Shown: positions 34,435 through 43,913, counted from the first letter of the stretch. The stretch is DNA of 64,000 nucleotides from an uncultured Clostridia bacterium (GCA_944380725.1 CALWIK010000002.1:186001-250000), one strand, 5' to 3'. A program made the numbers and translations. The notes: generated from the letters alone by a model not told the origin.

Positions 34435-36912
34435 CTAAAGGCAGTTAAATACAAATTGTTTAGTTTTTTTGTTGTAATCGCATTCAACTTTTGTACCAGA
34501 TTTAGCCTCTCCTTTTAAAACTTCTTCTGCTAATTTGTCTTCTATTTTAGATTGAATAGCTCTTCTTAAGGGACGAGCGCCATATATAGGGTCAAACCCT
34601 GCATCAGAGATCGCTTTTACTGCTTTATCGGTAAAGTCTATTTCTATGTTAAGGCCTCGGGCTCTATTTTTTACTTCTTTTAACATATTTTTTGCAATTA
34701 GATTTATTTCTTTTTCGGTTAATTTATTGAATACAATAACATCATCGACTCTATTTAAAAACTCTGGCTTGAATACTTTCTTTAGTTCAGCCATTACGGT
34801 TTCTTTTAACTTTTCTTTGTCAGATTCGCTGCTATTATCTACCGAAAAACCTAAGCTAGATTTTTTTTCTGTAATTAACCTTGCGCCTACATTGGATGTC
34901 ATTATTATAATTGTATTTCTAAAGTTTACCTTACGACCTTGAGAATCTGTTAAATGCCCATCTTCTAAAATCTGAAGCAGCATATTGAATACATCTGGGT
35001 GAGCTTTTTCTATTTCGTCAAAAAGGATTACTGAGTATGGCTTTCTACGTAATTTTTCTGTCAGTTGGCCACCTTCGTCATAGCCTATGTAGCCTGGAGG
35101 TGATCCTATTAGCTTAGAGACGGTGTGCTTTTCCATATATTCAGACATATCAAACCTTATCATAGCATTTTCGTCGCCAAACATAGCCTGTGCCAACGCT
35201 TTGCATAATTCAGTTTTTCCAACTCCAGTTGGACCCAAAAATATAAATGACCCCACTGGACGTTTTGGATCTTTTAGCCCAACTCTGCCTCTTCGGATAG
35301 CCCTTGAAATTTGCTCTACCGCTTCATCTTGGCCAACAATTCTTTCGTGAAGGATATTCTCCATATTTAAAAGTCGTTCACTTTCTGCCTGAGTTAGTTG
35401 TACTACAGGGATTCCGCTCCAATTTGAAACTATTTGAGCTATGTCCTCTTTCGTTACTTCTCCGTTTGCATTCTCGTGATTACTCTGCCACTGCTTACGT
35501 TGTTCTTCTAGTTTTTTCTTTATAGATTTTTCTTCATCTCTCAATTTAGCAGCTCGTTCAAAATTTTGCTCATTTATAGCTGCAGACTTTTCTTTATCTA
35601 AGTCTTTAATTTTATTTTCTAGCTCGTGCAAATTATCTGGCACAGTATAGGCTTTTAGCCTTACTTTAGAGGACGCTTCATCCACTAGATCTATTGCTTT
35701 ATCTGGCAAAAATCTATCCGTAATATATCTAGATGATAAATTCACCGCAGCCTCAATCGCTTCATCCAAAATTTTAACCTTGTGATGTGCTTCATAGCGA
35801 TCTCTTAAACCTTTTAAAATTAACATACTTTCTTCTTCTGTGGGCTCGCCCACCATAACTGGCTGAAAACGTCTTTCGAGCGCTGCATCTTTTTCTATAT
35901 ATTTTCTATATTCTTTAATTGTTGTGGCACCAATAACTTGAAAATCTCCCCTTGCAAGACTTGGCTTTAATATGTTTGCAGCATCAGCTGAGCCTTCAGC
36001 AGAACCTGCCCCAACTATTGTATGTAGCTCATCTATAAATAAAATTATATTTCCGGCTTTTTTTATTTCGTCTATGGCATTTTTTATCCTATCTTCAAAG
36101 TCTCCACGATATTTTGTTCCTGCTAGCATGCCAGTTAAGTCCAGCGCTACAACTCGTTTACCTTTTAATAATTCTGGAACTTCTCCGGAAACAATTTTTA
36201 ATGCCAATCCTTCTGCTACTGCTGTTTTACCTACACCGGGTTCTCCTATTAGGCAAGGATTATTTTTTGTCCTTCTAGAAAGAATCTGAATAACCCTTTC
36301 TATTTCATTTTGCCTTCCTATTACAGGGTCAATCGCTCCTGATTGTGCCAGTTGAGTTAAATCTCTACCAAATTGATCCAATGTTCTGGTTTTGGATCTA
36401 CTTGCGTTGGGAGCGTTTGCTCCGTTCGAAAAGGTATCGCTCGCAGAGCCATAAATCAAATCTTCTGGAGATTGCTCTCCAAAAGTCTCATTCAATTTTT
36501 CTAATATGCTTCTAATATTAGTTCCAAGCTCAATTAAAAACCTTACTGCATAACTATCAGATTCACTCACTAGTGCTAACAATAAATGCTCCGTTCCTAC
36601 ATAGTTATGGCCTAAACCAGCTGCTTGCATTACTGCATTTTGTAGTACTCTTTTTGTTCTTGGAGTAAAGTCTTGTGTAGTAATCGAACTTTTAGCACCT
36701 GTACCTATTTCATTTTCGATTAAATTCTCTAGCTCATCAGCATAGATTCCTAACTCATTCAAAACTACTGACGCTACTCCTGTCCCTTCTTTTAAAAGCC
36801 CTAACAATATATGTTCGCTACCAACATAAGTGTGACCCAATTCTTCTGCACTTGAAATCGCTAAATTCATCGCGTTATTTGCTTTTTCGGTAAATCCGTT
36901 AAATCTATACAT
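34435..36912 (-). CDS. clpC: ATP-dependent Clp protease ATP-binding subunit ClpC
   Basis: ClpC is the AAA+ unfoldase of the ClpCP protease. The double N domain (about residues 1-145), first Walker A GEPGVGKTAVAEGLA (about 215), a middle UVR coiled coil with EQNFERAAKLRDEEKS (about 440), and the second Walker A GPTGVGKTELCKAL (about 555) are all seen in 825 residues. The middle UVR region resembles the one of McsA, its adaptor partner. It is the last gene of the ctsR operon; CtsR-controlled heat induction is expected. Confidence 0.97.
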   Translation of the reverse strand: MYRFNGFTEKANNAMNLAISSAEELGHTYVGSEHILLGLLKEGTGVASVVLNELGIYADELENLIENEIGTGAKSSITTQDFTPRTKRVLQNAVMQAAGLGHNYVGTEHLLLALVSESDSYAVRFLIELGTNIRSILEKLNETFGEQSPEDLIYGSASDTFSNGANAPNASRSKTRTLDQFGRDLTQLAQSGAIDPVIGRQNEIERVIQILSRRTKNNPCLIGEPGVGKTAVAEGLALKIVSGEVPELLKGKRVVALDLTGMLAGTKYRGDFEDRIKNAIDEIKKAGNIILFIDELHTIVGAGSAEGSADAANILKPSLARGDFQVIGATTIKEYRKYIEKDAALERRFQPVMVGEPTEEESMLILKGLRDRYEAHHKVKILDEAIEAAVNLSSRYITDRFLPDKAIDLVDEASSKVRLKAYTVPDNLHELENKIKDLDKEKSAAINEQNFERAAKLRDEEKSIKKKLEEQRKQWQSNHENANGEVTKEDIAQIVSNWSGIPVVQLTQAESERLLNMENILHERIVGQDEAVEQISRAIRRGRVGLKDPKRPVGSFIFLGPTGVGKTELCKALAQAMFGDENAMIRFDMSEYMEKHTVSKLIGSPPGYIGYDEGGQLTEKLRRKPYSVILFDEIEKAHPDVFNMLLQILEDGHLTDSQGRKVNFRNTIIIMTSNVGARLITEKKSSLGFSVDNSSESDKEKLKETVMAELKKVFKPEFLNRVDDVIVFNKLTEKEINLIAKNMLKEVKNRARGLNIEIDFTDKAVKAISDAGFDPIYGARPLRRAIQSKIEDKLAEEVLKGEAKSGTKVECDYNKKTKQFVFNCL

Positions 36913-36926
36913 AAAAACTTTCTCCT

Positions 36927-37958
36927 TTATAGTATCTCTACGGTACTCATTTTTTCATTTATTAAACTTGCTCTTTTTTGATCTCTCTCCATTGCAGATA
37001 ACTCACTATTTGAAGCTTTCATAAGCATAAATGGTTGTGTATTTATTGTGATTTCATTTATTTTATCATAAGAAATCCCTTTTATAATGCCTATCGAGAG
37101 GCCTAATCTTACATTAGAAATTAGTCGCATAAAATCTTCACTATTTAAAATTTTTGCTGTTTTTAGTATTCCTACCGACCTACATATTGCGTCTATAGTT
37201 TGAATATTTTTTGCAAGCTCTTTTCTACATTTTCTCTCTTGAGATATTATTTGTATGGTTATATCGTTTAAATTTTTTAAAGCTGTTTTTTCTGATATTC
37301 CTAATGTTACCTGGTTTGAAATTTGATATATATCTCCTTTTGGTTCACTGCCTTCTCCATACAGGCCCCGCATAGTTAACCCAAGCTTTATTAAACTAGA
37401 TGATATTTTTTCGATCATTTCGCATCTTCTTAAAGCCGGCAAATGTAGCATAACTGAGGCTCTCATTCCTGTTCCTAAATTCGTAGGGCATTGAGTTAAG
37501 TATCCCAACTGTTCATTAAACGCAAACATTAATGACTCATCAAGTTTTCTATCTATTTTATCTGCCAAATTATAAGTTTCATTAAGATCCAAACCTTCTT
37601 TCATTACTTGCAACCTTATATGATCCTCTTCATTTACCATTACGCTTATATCGCAGTTTTGAGATATAAACGCTGCTTTATTTTTATCTGCTTTAACAAA
37701 TTCTGGGCTTACCAAATGGCATTCTATCAAACTTTTTATCTCTGCTAAAGAAGCCTCCCAAACATTTATACAACTAAAGTTGTATTCTTCAAACTCTGGT
37801 TTAGATAAAGCTCTATCTATTTCATTTATTACTTCTTTTTTCATTTTAGAGGTTAATCTACATGGAAATGGATATTTAGATATATTTCTTGCCAAACGTA
37901 TCCGTGTACTAATTACAACATCGCTATAATTTCCGGATTTTTCGTACCATTTATTCAT
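36927..37958 (-). CDS. mcsB: protein arginine kinase McsB
   Basis: McsB phosphorylates arginines, marking proteins for ClpCP, and switches off CtsR. It is a phosphagen-kinase homologue: STRIRLARNISKYPFPC (about residues 16-32) and CPTNLGTGMRASVMLHLP (about 165-182) are the nucleotide and catalytic regions. Length 343 is normal. Its start overlaps the mcsA stop by 8 bases, which couples their translation. Confidence 0.96.
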   Translation of the reverse strand: MNKWYEKSGNYSDVVISTRIRLARNISKYPFPCRLTSKMKKEVINEIDRALSKPEFEEYNFSCINVWEASLAEIKSLIECHLVSPEFVKADKNKAAFISQNCDISVMVNEEDHIRLQVMKEGLDLNETYNLADKIDRKLDESLMFAFNEQLGYLTQCPTNLGTGMRASVMLHLPALRRCEMIEKISSSLIKLGLTMRGLYGEGSEPKGDIYQISNQVTLGISEKTALKNLNDITIQIISQERKCRKELAKNIQTIDAICRSVGILKTAKILNSEDFMRLISNVRLGLSIGIIKGISYDKINEITINTQPFMLMKASNSELSAMERDQKRASLINEKMSTVEIL

Positions 37959-38463
37959 TGTTTGGTTGCTCCTTTCCTTTTAAACCGTTTATTTTGTCCC
38001 GAATTCTTGCTGCTTCTTCAAAATTTTGCTCATTTATTGCTTTTTTCATTTTTTCATTTAGTTCTTGAATCTCATTTTTTATTATATTCTCTTGCCCCAC
38101 TGCAGAAGCATATTTGCCTGCATGTTTGGTGTTGCCATGAATCCTCTTTATTGATGGCATCAGTTGGTCAAAAAATACATCATAACATTTTGAACACCCC
38201 ACTTTGCCTGTATTTGAAATTTCTTCTAAAGAAGAGCCACAAAAATCGCAACGTTTATTACTTAAAGGCATAAATTTAGGCTCATTTGCTGCAAAAAAAC
38301 TTCCTAATAGATTATTAAAATCAAATCCAAATCCATCAAAAATATTAGAATATCCCATTTTAGCCGCACATTTTTCACACAGCATATATTCAGTTAACTC
38401 TCCGTTTATCACCTTTTTTATATGAGTATTGGCCTGATTTTTTCCACAAGATTGACATAGCAT
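37951..38463 (-). CDS. mcsA: McsB activator / ClpC adaptor McsA
   Basis: McsA (170 residues) activates McsB. It has zinc-finger pairs CQSCG and CEKCA, then CDFCG and CSKCY, and a C-terminal UVR motif (NEQNFEEAARIRDKI). The RBS before its ATG is AGGAGG. It is the second gene of the heat-shock operon. Confidence 0.95.
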   Translation of the reverse strand: MLCQSCGKNQANTHIKKVINGELTEYMLCEKCAAKMGYSNIFDGFGFDFNNLLGSFFAANEPKFMPLSNKRCDFCGSSLEEISNTGKVGCSKCYDVFFDQLMPSIKRIHGNTKHAGKYASAVGQENIIKNEIQELNEKMKKAINEQNFEEAARIRDKINGLKGKEQPNNE

Positions 38464-38476
38464 AACTATCTTCCTC

Positions 38477-38926
38477 CTATATTTGAGTTAATAACATATT
38501 TTTTAAAATGGATGCTCGTAATAAACATCTTAAATTTACTGGAATATCTGTATAAGATCTTTCAGAAATTGCACTCATCATTAACTTGCCAGCGTTCTCC
38601 AAAATCATTCCCCGTTGAACTAGACTCTCAACAATCATTTCTGCCGAAAGCGCATCTAATTTTGATCCTATAGCATTAATTATATCCATAATTGCTGTAC
38701 TTTTTTCGGTTTTTATGCGAGTTATTCTAATATAACCCCCGCCGCCTCTTCTGCTCTCTACTATATATCCATGTTCCGGCGTAAATCTAGATGTTATAAC
38801 ATAATTTATTTGGCTAGGCACACAACCTATACTGCTAGCTAATTCATTTCTCTGGATTTGTATATCTCCATGTGATTCCTCCAATAATTCTAGCAAATAT
38901 TTTGTAACCTCATCGCTTATTCTCAA
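38477..38926 (-). CDS. ctsR: transcriptional repressor CtsR
   Basis: CtsR represses class III heat-shock genes. The N-terminal winged helix-turn-helix has IQRNELASSIGCVPSQINYV (about residues 22-41) and the glycine-rich wing SRRGGGGYIRI (about 58-68). The C-terminal domain makes the dimer and is targeted by McsB. The 149-residue length fits. It leads the operon ctsR-mcsA-mcsB-clpC, with its own binding site just upstream. Confidence 0.96.
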   Translation of the reverse strand: MRISDEVTKYLLELLEESHGDIQIQRNELASSIGCVPSQINYVITSRFTPEHGYIVESRRGGGGYIRITRIKTEKSTAIMDIINAIGSKLDALSAEMIVESLVQRGMILENAGKLMMSAISERSYTDIPVNLRCLLRASILKNMLLTQI

Positions 38927-38961
38927 ATTTTATCAACTCCTTTTACCGCATCTAATTCGAC

Positions 38962-38978
38962 TTTGACTTTCTTTAACT
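38962..38978 (-). promoter_or_regulatory. CtsR operator
   Basis: AGTTAAAGAAAGTCAAA on the leftward strand matches the CtsR heptad repeat (RGTCAAA-NNN-RGTCAAA) with one mismatch. It sits immediately downstream of the -10 box. Confidence 0.85.
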
Positions 38979-38984
38979 TTAATT

Positions 38985-39013
38985 ATTTTAAAACAATGGT
39001 CAATAAAGATCAA
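38985..39013 (-). promoter_or_regulatory. sigma-A promoter for ctsR-mcsA-mcsB-clpC
   Basis: TTGATC and TAAAAT are 17 bp apart on the leftward strand. The CtsR operator covers the likely transcription start. Confidence 0.7.
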
Positions 39014-39136
39014 ATCATAATAAAAACTTATTTTTGATATTAAATTAAAATAACTCATTTTATATTAATATTTTTAATTTTTTCTTTTATTTTTTTAATA
39101 TTTTAGCTTTGTTATAAAATTTACTTGTTTTTCTGT

Positions 39137-39165
39137 AACCTCACGATATTAAAATCCATATGATA
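39137..39165 (+). promoter_or_regulatory. possible sigma-K/sigma-E-type promoter
   Basis: AAC, then 17 bp, then CATATGATA fits the mother-cell sigma-K pattern (AC, N17, CATANNNTA). It is 32 bases upstream of the YjcZ-like start. Confidence 0.5.
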
Positions 39166-39196
39166 ATATTGAAATAAACAAAAGGAGGTAACAAAT

Positions 39197-39328
39197 ATGT
39201 GTAACAACGGTTTTGGCGGAGGTTGCTCTTGGATAATCCTATTAATACTCATTCTCTGCTGCTGCGGAAACAACAATGGTAGCGAATACGGTTGCGGCAA
39301 TGGCTGCGGCAATAACTGCGGCTGCTAA
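39197..39328 (+). CDS. YjcZ-like Gly/Cys-rich small peptide (43 aa)
   Basis: The peptide starts with Asn/Gly, has the GGCSWIILLILILCCC hydrophobic core, and ends in Gly/Cys/Asn-rich repeats (CGNGCGNNCGC). This is the usual build of the YjcZ/YuzK-like sporulation-associated peptides, although these are poorly characterised. The RBS is AAAGGAGG. It has a sigma-K-like promoter and its own terminator, consistent with expression in the mother cell. It is too short for most gene callers. Confidence 0.75.
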   Translation: MCNNGFGGGCSWIILLILILCCCGNNNGSEYGCGNGCGNNCGC

Positions 39329-39335
39329 TAATACA

Positions 39336-39399
39336 AATCCCCTTAGTGTATACGCTTAACCCCCAGACACGTGTAACACTATGGGGATAAATTTTTTAT
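39336..39399 (+). terminator. terminator after the YjcZ-like gene
   Basis: ATCCCCTTAGTGT pairs with ACACTATGGGGAT (one mismatch) and is followed by AAATTTTTTA. Confidence 0.65.
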
Positions 39400-39433
39400 T
39401 TAGAAAAATACAAATTAACTTTACTACTTTCTA

Positions 39434-39476
39434 AAAAACCGTACCAAAATAAATTTTACAATCGGCACGGTTTTTA
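39434..39476 (-). terminator. terminator after the GNAT gene
   Basis: AAAAACCGTACC pairs with GGCACGGTTTTT with one mismatch. It ends the leftward GNAT transcript and may also serve from the other side. Confidence 0.65.
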
Positions 39477-39495
39477 TTTTTTATTAACTTTTAAT

Positions 39496-40077
39496 CTATA
39501 AAATCTTATAATATATTGCTGCATCACATTTACATGGTCCATTGCAGTCTAAACATTTATAATCTTTATCATCTACCCACAGCATATGTACTACTTTGTA
39601 AAATGTAAATCCATTCCTTTTAATAACATGTTCCGCTGGAACCGCACCATCTTTTCTTATCCATAATGGAGACCAGCAAGAATAAAATCCCATTCTTTTT
39701 GCTTTTTCTAATCCTCTTCTTGTTAACTCGGTTGCTAAGCCTGCTTTTTCTGAATCCTTTTGCAACACTAAAGATTTTGCTACACAAATTCTTTCATCGT
39801 TTCCAACAATTCGTTTTATCTCGTATTTATTTAGCTTAAATTCTTTAGCCAACCCTTCAAGGTTTGTTCCATGCATTAAGAAAAAACCTAATAGTCTGTC
39901 ACTTTCTGCATCCACTAGCAATTTACATACATTTTTTCTGTTTTCTACATACGCTCGCAATTTATATTCGTTTGTATATTTTTCACCAAATCTTTCTACT
40001 CCAAGCTCCACCATAGAGCTTAGGTATCGGAGTGAAAAATCTGTATACTTGATTGTTATAACCTTACTTCCTATCAT
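39496..40077 (-). CDS. GNAT acetyltransferase with Cys-rich C-terminal tail (193 aa)
   Basis: The core has the GNAT features CVAKSLVLQKDSEKAGLATELTRRGLEKA (acetyl-CoA loop with the xxGxA pattern) and a later strand. The C-terminus CLDCNGPCKCDAAIYYK has four cysteines that could bind metal. I start at 40077, where AGAGGAGGGG lies just before the ATG. It follows a double-glycine leader peptide gene by 73 bases on the same strand and shares its promoter. GNAT enzymes that put fatty acyl groups on RiPP precursors (selidamides) are known; this pair has a similar layout, but whether it works that way is inference. A free-standing acetyltransferase is the alternative. Confidence 0.75.
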   Translation of the reverse strand: MIGSKVITIKYTDFSLRYLSSMVELGVERFGEKYTNEYKLRAYVENRKNVCKLLVDAESDRLLGFFLMHGTNLEGLAKEFKLNKYEIKRIVGNDERICVAKSLVLQKDSEKAGLATELTRRGLEKAKRMGFYSCWSPLWIRKDGAVPAEHVIKRNGFTFYKVVHMLWVDDKDYKCLDCNGPCKCDAAIYYKIL

Positions 40078-40150
40078 ATTTCCCCTCCTCTTTAAATAAA
40101 AAACATTATAATTCACATGATATGCTCAAAATAAAATTTTGTCATTAATT

Positions 40151-40339
40151 TTATCTTGGCTGTTTAACCAGTGAATTTATGAAGTTTATATTTGCTAATT
40201 GTTCATCTTCTGTATGATAGGCTCTACCTCCAGCAACATTTAATAATTCTTCTTCATTAAGTTCGTTTGAATTTAAAAGCACTTTTTTACTATTTAAATT
40301 ACTTTCTTTTTGAGCTTGCCTTTTGTTAAAAAATCCCAT
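40151..40339 (-). CDS. double-glycine leader peptide (candidate RiPP/bacteriocin precursor, 62 aa)
   Basis: A Lys/Asn/Glu-rich leader ends in NELNEEELLNVAGG (about residues 25-38), the cleavage motif of C39-type peptidase transporters. The 24-residue tail after GG has one lysine, one His and no cysteine. The gene has a near-perfect promoter and GGAGG RBS and sits upstream of the GNAT gene. The motif resembles that of the Nif11-like peptide at 4649-4918. The transporter is not in this window. Confidence 0.7.
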   Translation of the reverse strand: MGFFNKRQAQKESNLNSKKVLLNSNELNEEELLNVAGGRAYHTEDEQLANINFINSLVKQPR

Positions 40340-40376
40340 AAATATAATCCTCCTTATTATTCGAAAAGTTGTAATA

Positions 40377-40406
40377 ATTGTACTATATTTATTCGCTTTT
40401 TGTCAA
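40377..40406 (-). promoter_or_regulatory. strong sigma-A promoter for the leader peptide-GNAT pair
   Basis: On the leftward strand TTGACA and TACAAT are 18 bp apart, 38 bases upstream of the leader peptide start. Confidence 0.75.
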
Positions 40407-40555
40407 TAGTTTTGTCATAAAAACAATAATTTCCTGTTTTATAATAAATAAATATTTAAAAATAATTTTAAATAATAAAAAACAACTAAAATATTTATAG
40501 TTTTAGGTGTTTATATTCAAAATATACTGTATAATTTACAATTTAACCTAAAAAT

Positions 40556-40590
40556 ATCCCCCGTAGCCACACATTGTGACCACGGGGGAC
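40556..40590 (-). terminator. terminator of the S10-spc-alpha operon
   Basis: TCCCCCGT and ACGGGGGA pair, with inner G-C pairs, and ATATTTTTAGG follows leftward. It lies 27 bases after the rplQ stop. Confidence 0.85.
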
Positions 40591-40616
40591 ATCTCAGCCT
40601 AATTTATATATATAAA

Positions 40617-40958
40617 TTATATTAATTCTATTATAGACATTTCTGCCGCATCGCCTCTTCTTGGCCCTAATTTTATTATGCGAGTATATCCTCCATTTTG
40701 TTTTAAATATTTAGGAGCTATTTCATCAAATAATTTCTTTACTACATCCTCTTTTGTAATAAAAGCCATCGCTAAACGCTTATTATACAAGGAATTTTCT
40801 TTAGCCAAAGTAATCATTTTTTCTGTCATAGAGCGCACCTCTTTAGCTCTATATAGTGTCGTTTCTATTTTTCCCTTTTCTAAAAGAAACGTTACCATTG
40901 CTCTCAACATAGCCATTCTATGCGCTGCAGCTCTTCCTAACTTCCTAGTACCTGGCAT
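40617..40958 (-). CDS. rplQ: 50S ribosomal protein L17
   Basis: L17 (113 residues) binds 23S rRNA near the exit-tunnel side. The start [19 protein letters not shown] is standard. The ATG at 40958 follows GGGAG. It is the last gene of the superoperon. Confidence 0.97.
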   Translation of the reverse strand: MPGTRKLGRAAAHRMAMLRAMVTFLLEKGKIETTLYRAKEVRSMTEKMITLAKENSLYNKRLAMAFITKEDVVKKLFDEIAPKYLKQNGGYTRIIKLGPRRGDAAEMSIIELI

Positions 40959-41006
40959 CCCTATCACTCCCTTATTAAAATTTTATTTTGATTTTAAAAA
41001 ATAATA

Positions 41007-41960
41007 TCAATCTTCAGATTTTTTCAATTTAAAGCCTAAGGACTCTATCTTTTTAATAACTTCTTCCAGAGATTTTCGACCAAGATTTCGAACTTTCATT
41101 AAATCTTCTTCTGTCAGCTTTAGTAAATCTTCTACTGTAATAACTCCGGCTCGCTTTAAGCAGTTAAATGAACGTACTGAAAAATCTAAATCTTCAAGAG
41201 TCATTTCTAATATACGCTCTTTATTTTTGTTGTCTTTTTCCACCATAATCTCTACACTTTGAGTTTTGTCAGAAAGATCAACAAACAGGTTCAAATGTTC
41301 CGTCAAAACTTTTGCAGATAAAGACACTGCTTCTTGAGCATCTACAACGCCATTTGTCCATACTTCTAGCGACAACTTATCAAAGTCAGTTATTTGGCCC
41401 ACACGCGTATTCTCAGCCTCATAATTTACCTTAAGTACCGGTGTGTATATTGAATCTATTGGGATAACCCCCAAAATATTTGTTTGCATCATTTGTTTGT
41501 TTCGCTCAGCCGAAACATAACCTCTGCCTCTGTCGATAGTGATCTCCATATACAATTTCGCTTCGCTATTTAACGTTGCTATATGCAGTTCTGGATTTAA
41601 TATTTCAACTTCACTATCATTTTTTATATCACCTGCAGTTACAATACAAGGTCCTACCGCATCTATTACAACTGTTTTGGGCCCAGAACAGTGCAAATTT
41701 GCAACTAAACTTTTTAAATTTAGCACTAATTCCGTAACATCCTCTTTTACTCCTGGCACGGTAGAAAACTCATGCATAACCCCATCGATCTTAACGCTTG
41801 TAACTGCTACTCCAGGCAACGATGAGAGTAGCACCCTTCTTAAGCTATTACCTAATGTATTTCCAAAACCTCTTTCAAGTGGCTCCACAGTAAATTTTCC
41901 ATATCTTTTGTCTTCAGATAATTCTGCCACTTCGATTCTTGGTTTCTCTATTTCAATCAA
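41007..41960 (-). CDS. rpoA: DNA-directed RNA polymerase subunit alpha
   Basis: The alpha subunit dimerises to begin polymerase assembly. The N-terminal domain (about 1-230), starting [10 protein letters not shown] and with [15 protein letters not shown], is followed by a C-terminal DNA-binding domain (about 245-317) with [23 protein letters not shown]. The length, 317 residues, is normal. It lies between rpsD and rplQ, as in most bacteria. Confidence 0.98.
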   Translation of the reverse strand: MIEIEKPRIEVAELSEDKRYGKFTVEPLERGFGNTLGNSLRRVLLSSLPGVAVTSVKIDGVMHEFSTVPGVKEDVTELVLNLKSLVANLHCSGPKTVVIDAVGPCIVTAGDIKNDSEVEILNPELHIATLNSEAKLYMEITIDRGRGYVSAERNKQMMQTNILGVIPIDSIYTPVLKVNYEAENTRVGQITDFDKLSLEVWTNGVVDAQEAVSLSAKVLTEHLNLFVDLSDKTQSVEIMVEKDNKNKERILEMTLEDLDFSVRSFNCLKRAGVITVEDLLKLTEEDLMKVRNLGRKSLEEVIKKIESLGFKLKKSED

Positions 41961-42035
41961 TTGTGACCCTCCTTGAATTATAGCAAATCTTTAAAATTAC
42001 CTATTGTAGCTCTATTAGTAATAATTAAAAAAGCA

Positions 42036-42662
42036 TTATTTAGAGTATAACTCAACTATGAGAGTCTCTTCAACTGCTAAGTCTATGTCTTCTCGTGTAG
42101 GCAAATCCACAACTTTACCTTCTAAGGTTTCCCGATTTACTTCCAACCATTTTGGTACAAATCTCGAAGCATTAATCTCTAGCACATGTTTTATTTTTTC
42201 GCTGTTTCGACTTTTTTCAGTTATCGTAATAACATCACCTGGTTTTACCAAAAAAGATGGTATATTTACTTTTCTGCCGTTAACCAAAAAATGGTTATGC
42301 AAAACTAATTGTCTTGCTTCTGGCCGAGATGTTGCAAAACCTAATCTATAAATCACGTTATCTAGTCGTGTCTCGATTATAGATAATAATTGTTCACCAG
42401 TTTTACCTTCTTTTTTTTCTGCCAATTCATAATAATGTCTGAACTGACCTTCTAATATTCCATAGTAACGTCTTGTTGCTTGTTTTGCCCTAAGTTGAAT
42501 TCCATATTCTGATAATTTTTTTCGTCCCTGTCCATGTTGTCCTGGTGCATAAGACCTTCGGCCAACCGAACATTTATCCGTATAGCATCTTTCGCCCTTT
42601 AAAAAGAGTTTTTGACCTTCTCTTCGGCAAAGTCTGCATACTGCACCTGTATATCTTGCCAT
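42036..42662 (-). CDS. rpsD: 30S ribosomal protein S4 (zinc-binding form)
   Basis: S4 (208 residues) starts 30S assembly and can repress translation of the alpha operon. The N-terminal zinc site has Cys 9, 12, 26 and 31. The S4 RNA-binding domain (about 98-160) contains [22 protein letters not shown] start at 42662; the longer frame is upstream UTR. The alpha-operon copy is the only S4 in view. Confidence 0.97.
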   Translation of the reverse strand: MARYTGAVCRLCRREGQKLFLKGERCYTDKCSVGRRSYAPGQHGQGRKKLSEYGIQLRAKQATRRYYGILEGQFRHYYELAEKKEGKTGEQLLSIIETRLDNVIYRLGFATSRPEARQLVLHNHFLVNGRKVNIPSFLVKPGDVITITEKSRNSEKIKHVLEINASRFVPKWLEVNRETLEGKVVDLPTREDIDLAVEETLIVELYSK

Positions 42663-42693
42663 ATTTTGGCTACGCCTCCTATTTCTATCTCTA

Positions 42694-43101
42694 TTATACT
42701 CGTCTTCTTTTGGGTGGTCTGCATCCATTATGTGGAATCGGAGTAACATCTTTTATCATACTAACCTCCAAGCCAGCTCCTTGCAAGGCTCTAATTGCTG
42801 CTTCTCGGCCTGCTCCTGGGCCTTTTACATAAACCTCTATTTTTTTCATACCATGTTCCATTGCTGCTCTTGCTGCCGTCTCTGCCGCTGTTTGTGCTGC
42901 AAATGGTGTAGACTTTCTCGAACCTCTAAAACCTAGTTCTCCGGAGCTTGCCCAAGATACCGTATTCCCTTGCATATCTGTTATTGTTACAATTGTGTTA
43001 TTAAACGTAGACTGTATGTGTGCTGCTCCTCTTTCTATATTTTTTCTTTCACGTCTTCTGCGCACCGAGGTCCCTCGTTTTGTTGTTTTTTGCGCTGCCA
43101 T
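42694..43101 (-). CDS. rpsK: 30S ribosomal protein S11
   Basis: S11 (135 residues) sits on the 30S platform near the mRNA exit. The typical [18 protein letters not shown] start and the highly basic C-terminus [11 protein letters not shown] are present. It lies between rpsM and rpsD. Confidence 0.98.
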   Translation of the reverse strand: MAAQKTTKRGTSVRRRRERKNIERGAAHIQSTFNNTIVTITDMQGNTVSWASSGELGFRGSRKSTPFAAQTAAETAARAAMEHGMKKIEVYVKGPGAGREAAIRALQGAGLEVSMIKDVTPIPHNGCRPPKRRRV

Positions 43102-43116
43102 TAGTTAATAACCTCC

Positions 43117-43485
43117 CTACTTTTTCTTGTTTGCCATTGTTTTTCTTGGGCCTTTTCGAGTCCTTGCGTTTGTTTTTGAGCGCTGACCTCTTACAGGCAA
43201 TCCTTTGCGATGGCGTAATCCTCTATATGAGCCTATTTCTATCAATCTTTTTATATCAAAAGCAATGTCTCTGCGCAAATCTCCCTCTACTCTGCAGTGC
43301 TTATCGATATACTCTCTTAATTTTGAAACATCTTCTTCCGTGAGGTCTCTCACTCTCGTATCAGGATTAACTCCAGTTGCTTTTATAATACCGCTTGCTG
43401 TTTTTATTCCAATTCCATAAATATACGAAAGCCCCACTTCAATACGCTTATCTCTAGGTAAGTCTACTCCCGCTATACGCGCCAT
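43117..43485 (-). CDS. rpsM: 30S ribosomal protein S13
   Basis: S13 (122 residues) contacts the P-site tRNA from the 30S head. [26 protein letters not shown] is typical, and the tail [17 protein letters not shown] is the tRNA-reaching extension. The gene is 31 bases after rpmJ. Confidence 0.98.
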   Translation of the reverse strand: MARIAGVDLPRDKRIEVGLSYIYGIGIKTASGIIKATGVNPDTRVRDLTEEDVSKLREYIDKHCRVEGDLRRDIAFDIKRLIEIGSYRGLRHRKGLPVRGQRSKTNARTRKGPRKTMANKKK

Positions 43486-43515
43486 AATTACACCTCCATT
43501 TTTGATAAAGTTATG

Positions 43516-43629
43516 TTATCCTTGTCGTTGTTTATGTTTTGGATTTTCACATATTACCATAACTTTTCCTTTGCGTTTTATTATTTTACATTTTTCACAT
43601 ATCTTTTTAACAGAAGGTCTGACTTTCAT
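43516..43629 (-). CDS. rpmJ: 50S ribosomal protein L36
   Basis: A 37-residue protein; the smallest of the operon. Cys 11, Cys 14, Cys 27 and His 32 form the zinc site, so this is the zinc-containing (C+) form. [14 protein letters not shown] is typical. It lies in the expected place between infA and rpsM. Confidence 0.97.
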   Translation of the reverse strand: MKVRPSVKKICEKCKIIKRKGKVMVICENPKHKQRQG

Positions 43630-43660
43630 TTATATGCCTCCTTTGATTATCCATAAAAAA

Positions 43661-43879
43661 CTATTTTGATCTCCAAGTTATACGGCCTTTTGTTAAATCA
43701 TAGGGTGACATCTCAACTGTAACCTTATCTCCTGGCAAAATCTTAATAAAATTCATTCTAAGTTTGCCTGATATATGCGCCAATATAACTTTTCCATTAG
43801 GCAGCTCTACATTAAACTGCGCATTGGGCAACGCTTCTGTTACCGTCCCCTCAATTTCAATTACATCCTGCTTAGACAA
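43661..43879 (-). CDS. infA: translation initiation factor IF-1
   Basis: IF-1 (72 residues) is an OB-fold protein that occupies the 30S A site in initiation. [21 protein letters not shown] and the C-terminal [10 protein letters not shown] are textbook. It lies between the KOW-domain gene and rpmJ. Confidence 0.98.
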   Translation of the reverse strand: MSKQDVIEIEGTVTEALPNAQFNVELPNGKVILAHISGKLRMNFIKILPGDKVTVEMSPYDLTKGRITWRSK

Positions 43880-43913
43880 ATTATTCCCTCCTACTAAAAC
43901 TTAGAACCCTACA

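Noticed and set aside
39121..39312. Leftward 63-codon ORF opposite the YjcZ-like gene
   Set aside because: It is the antisense shadow of the Gly/Cys-rich peptide, which has the RBS and promoter.
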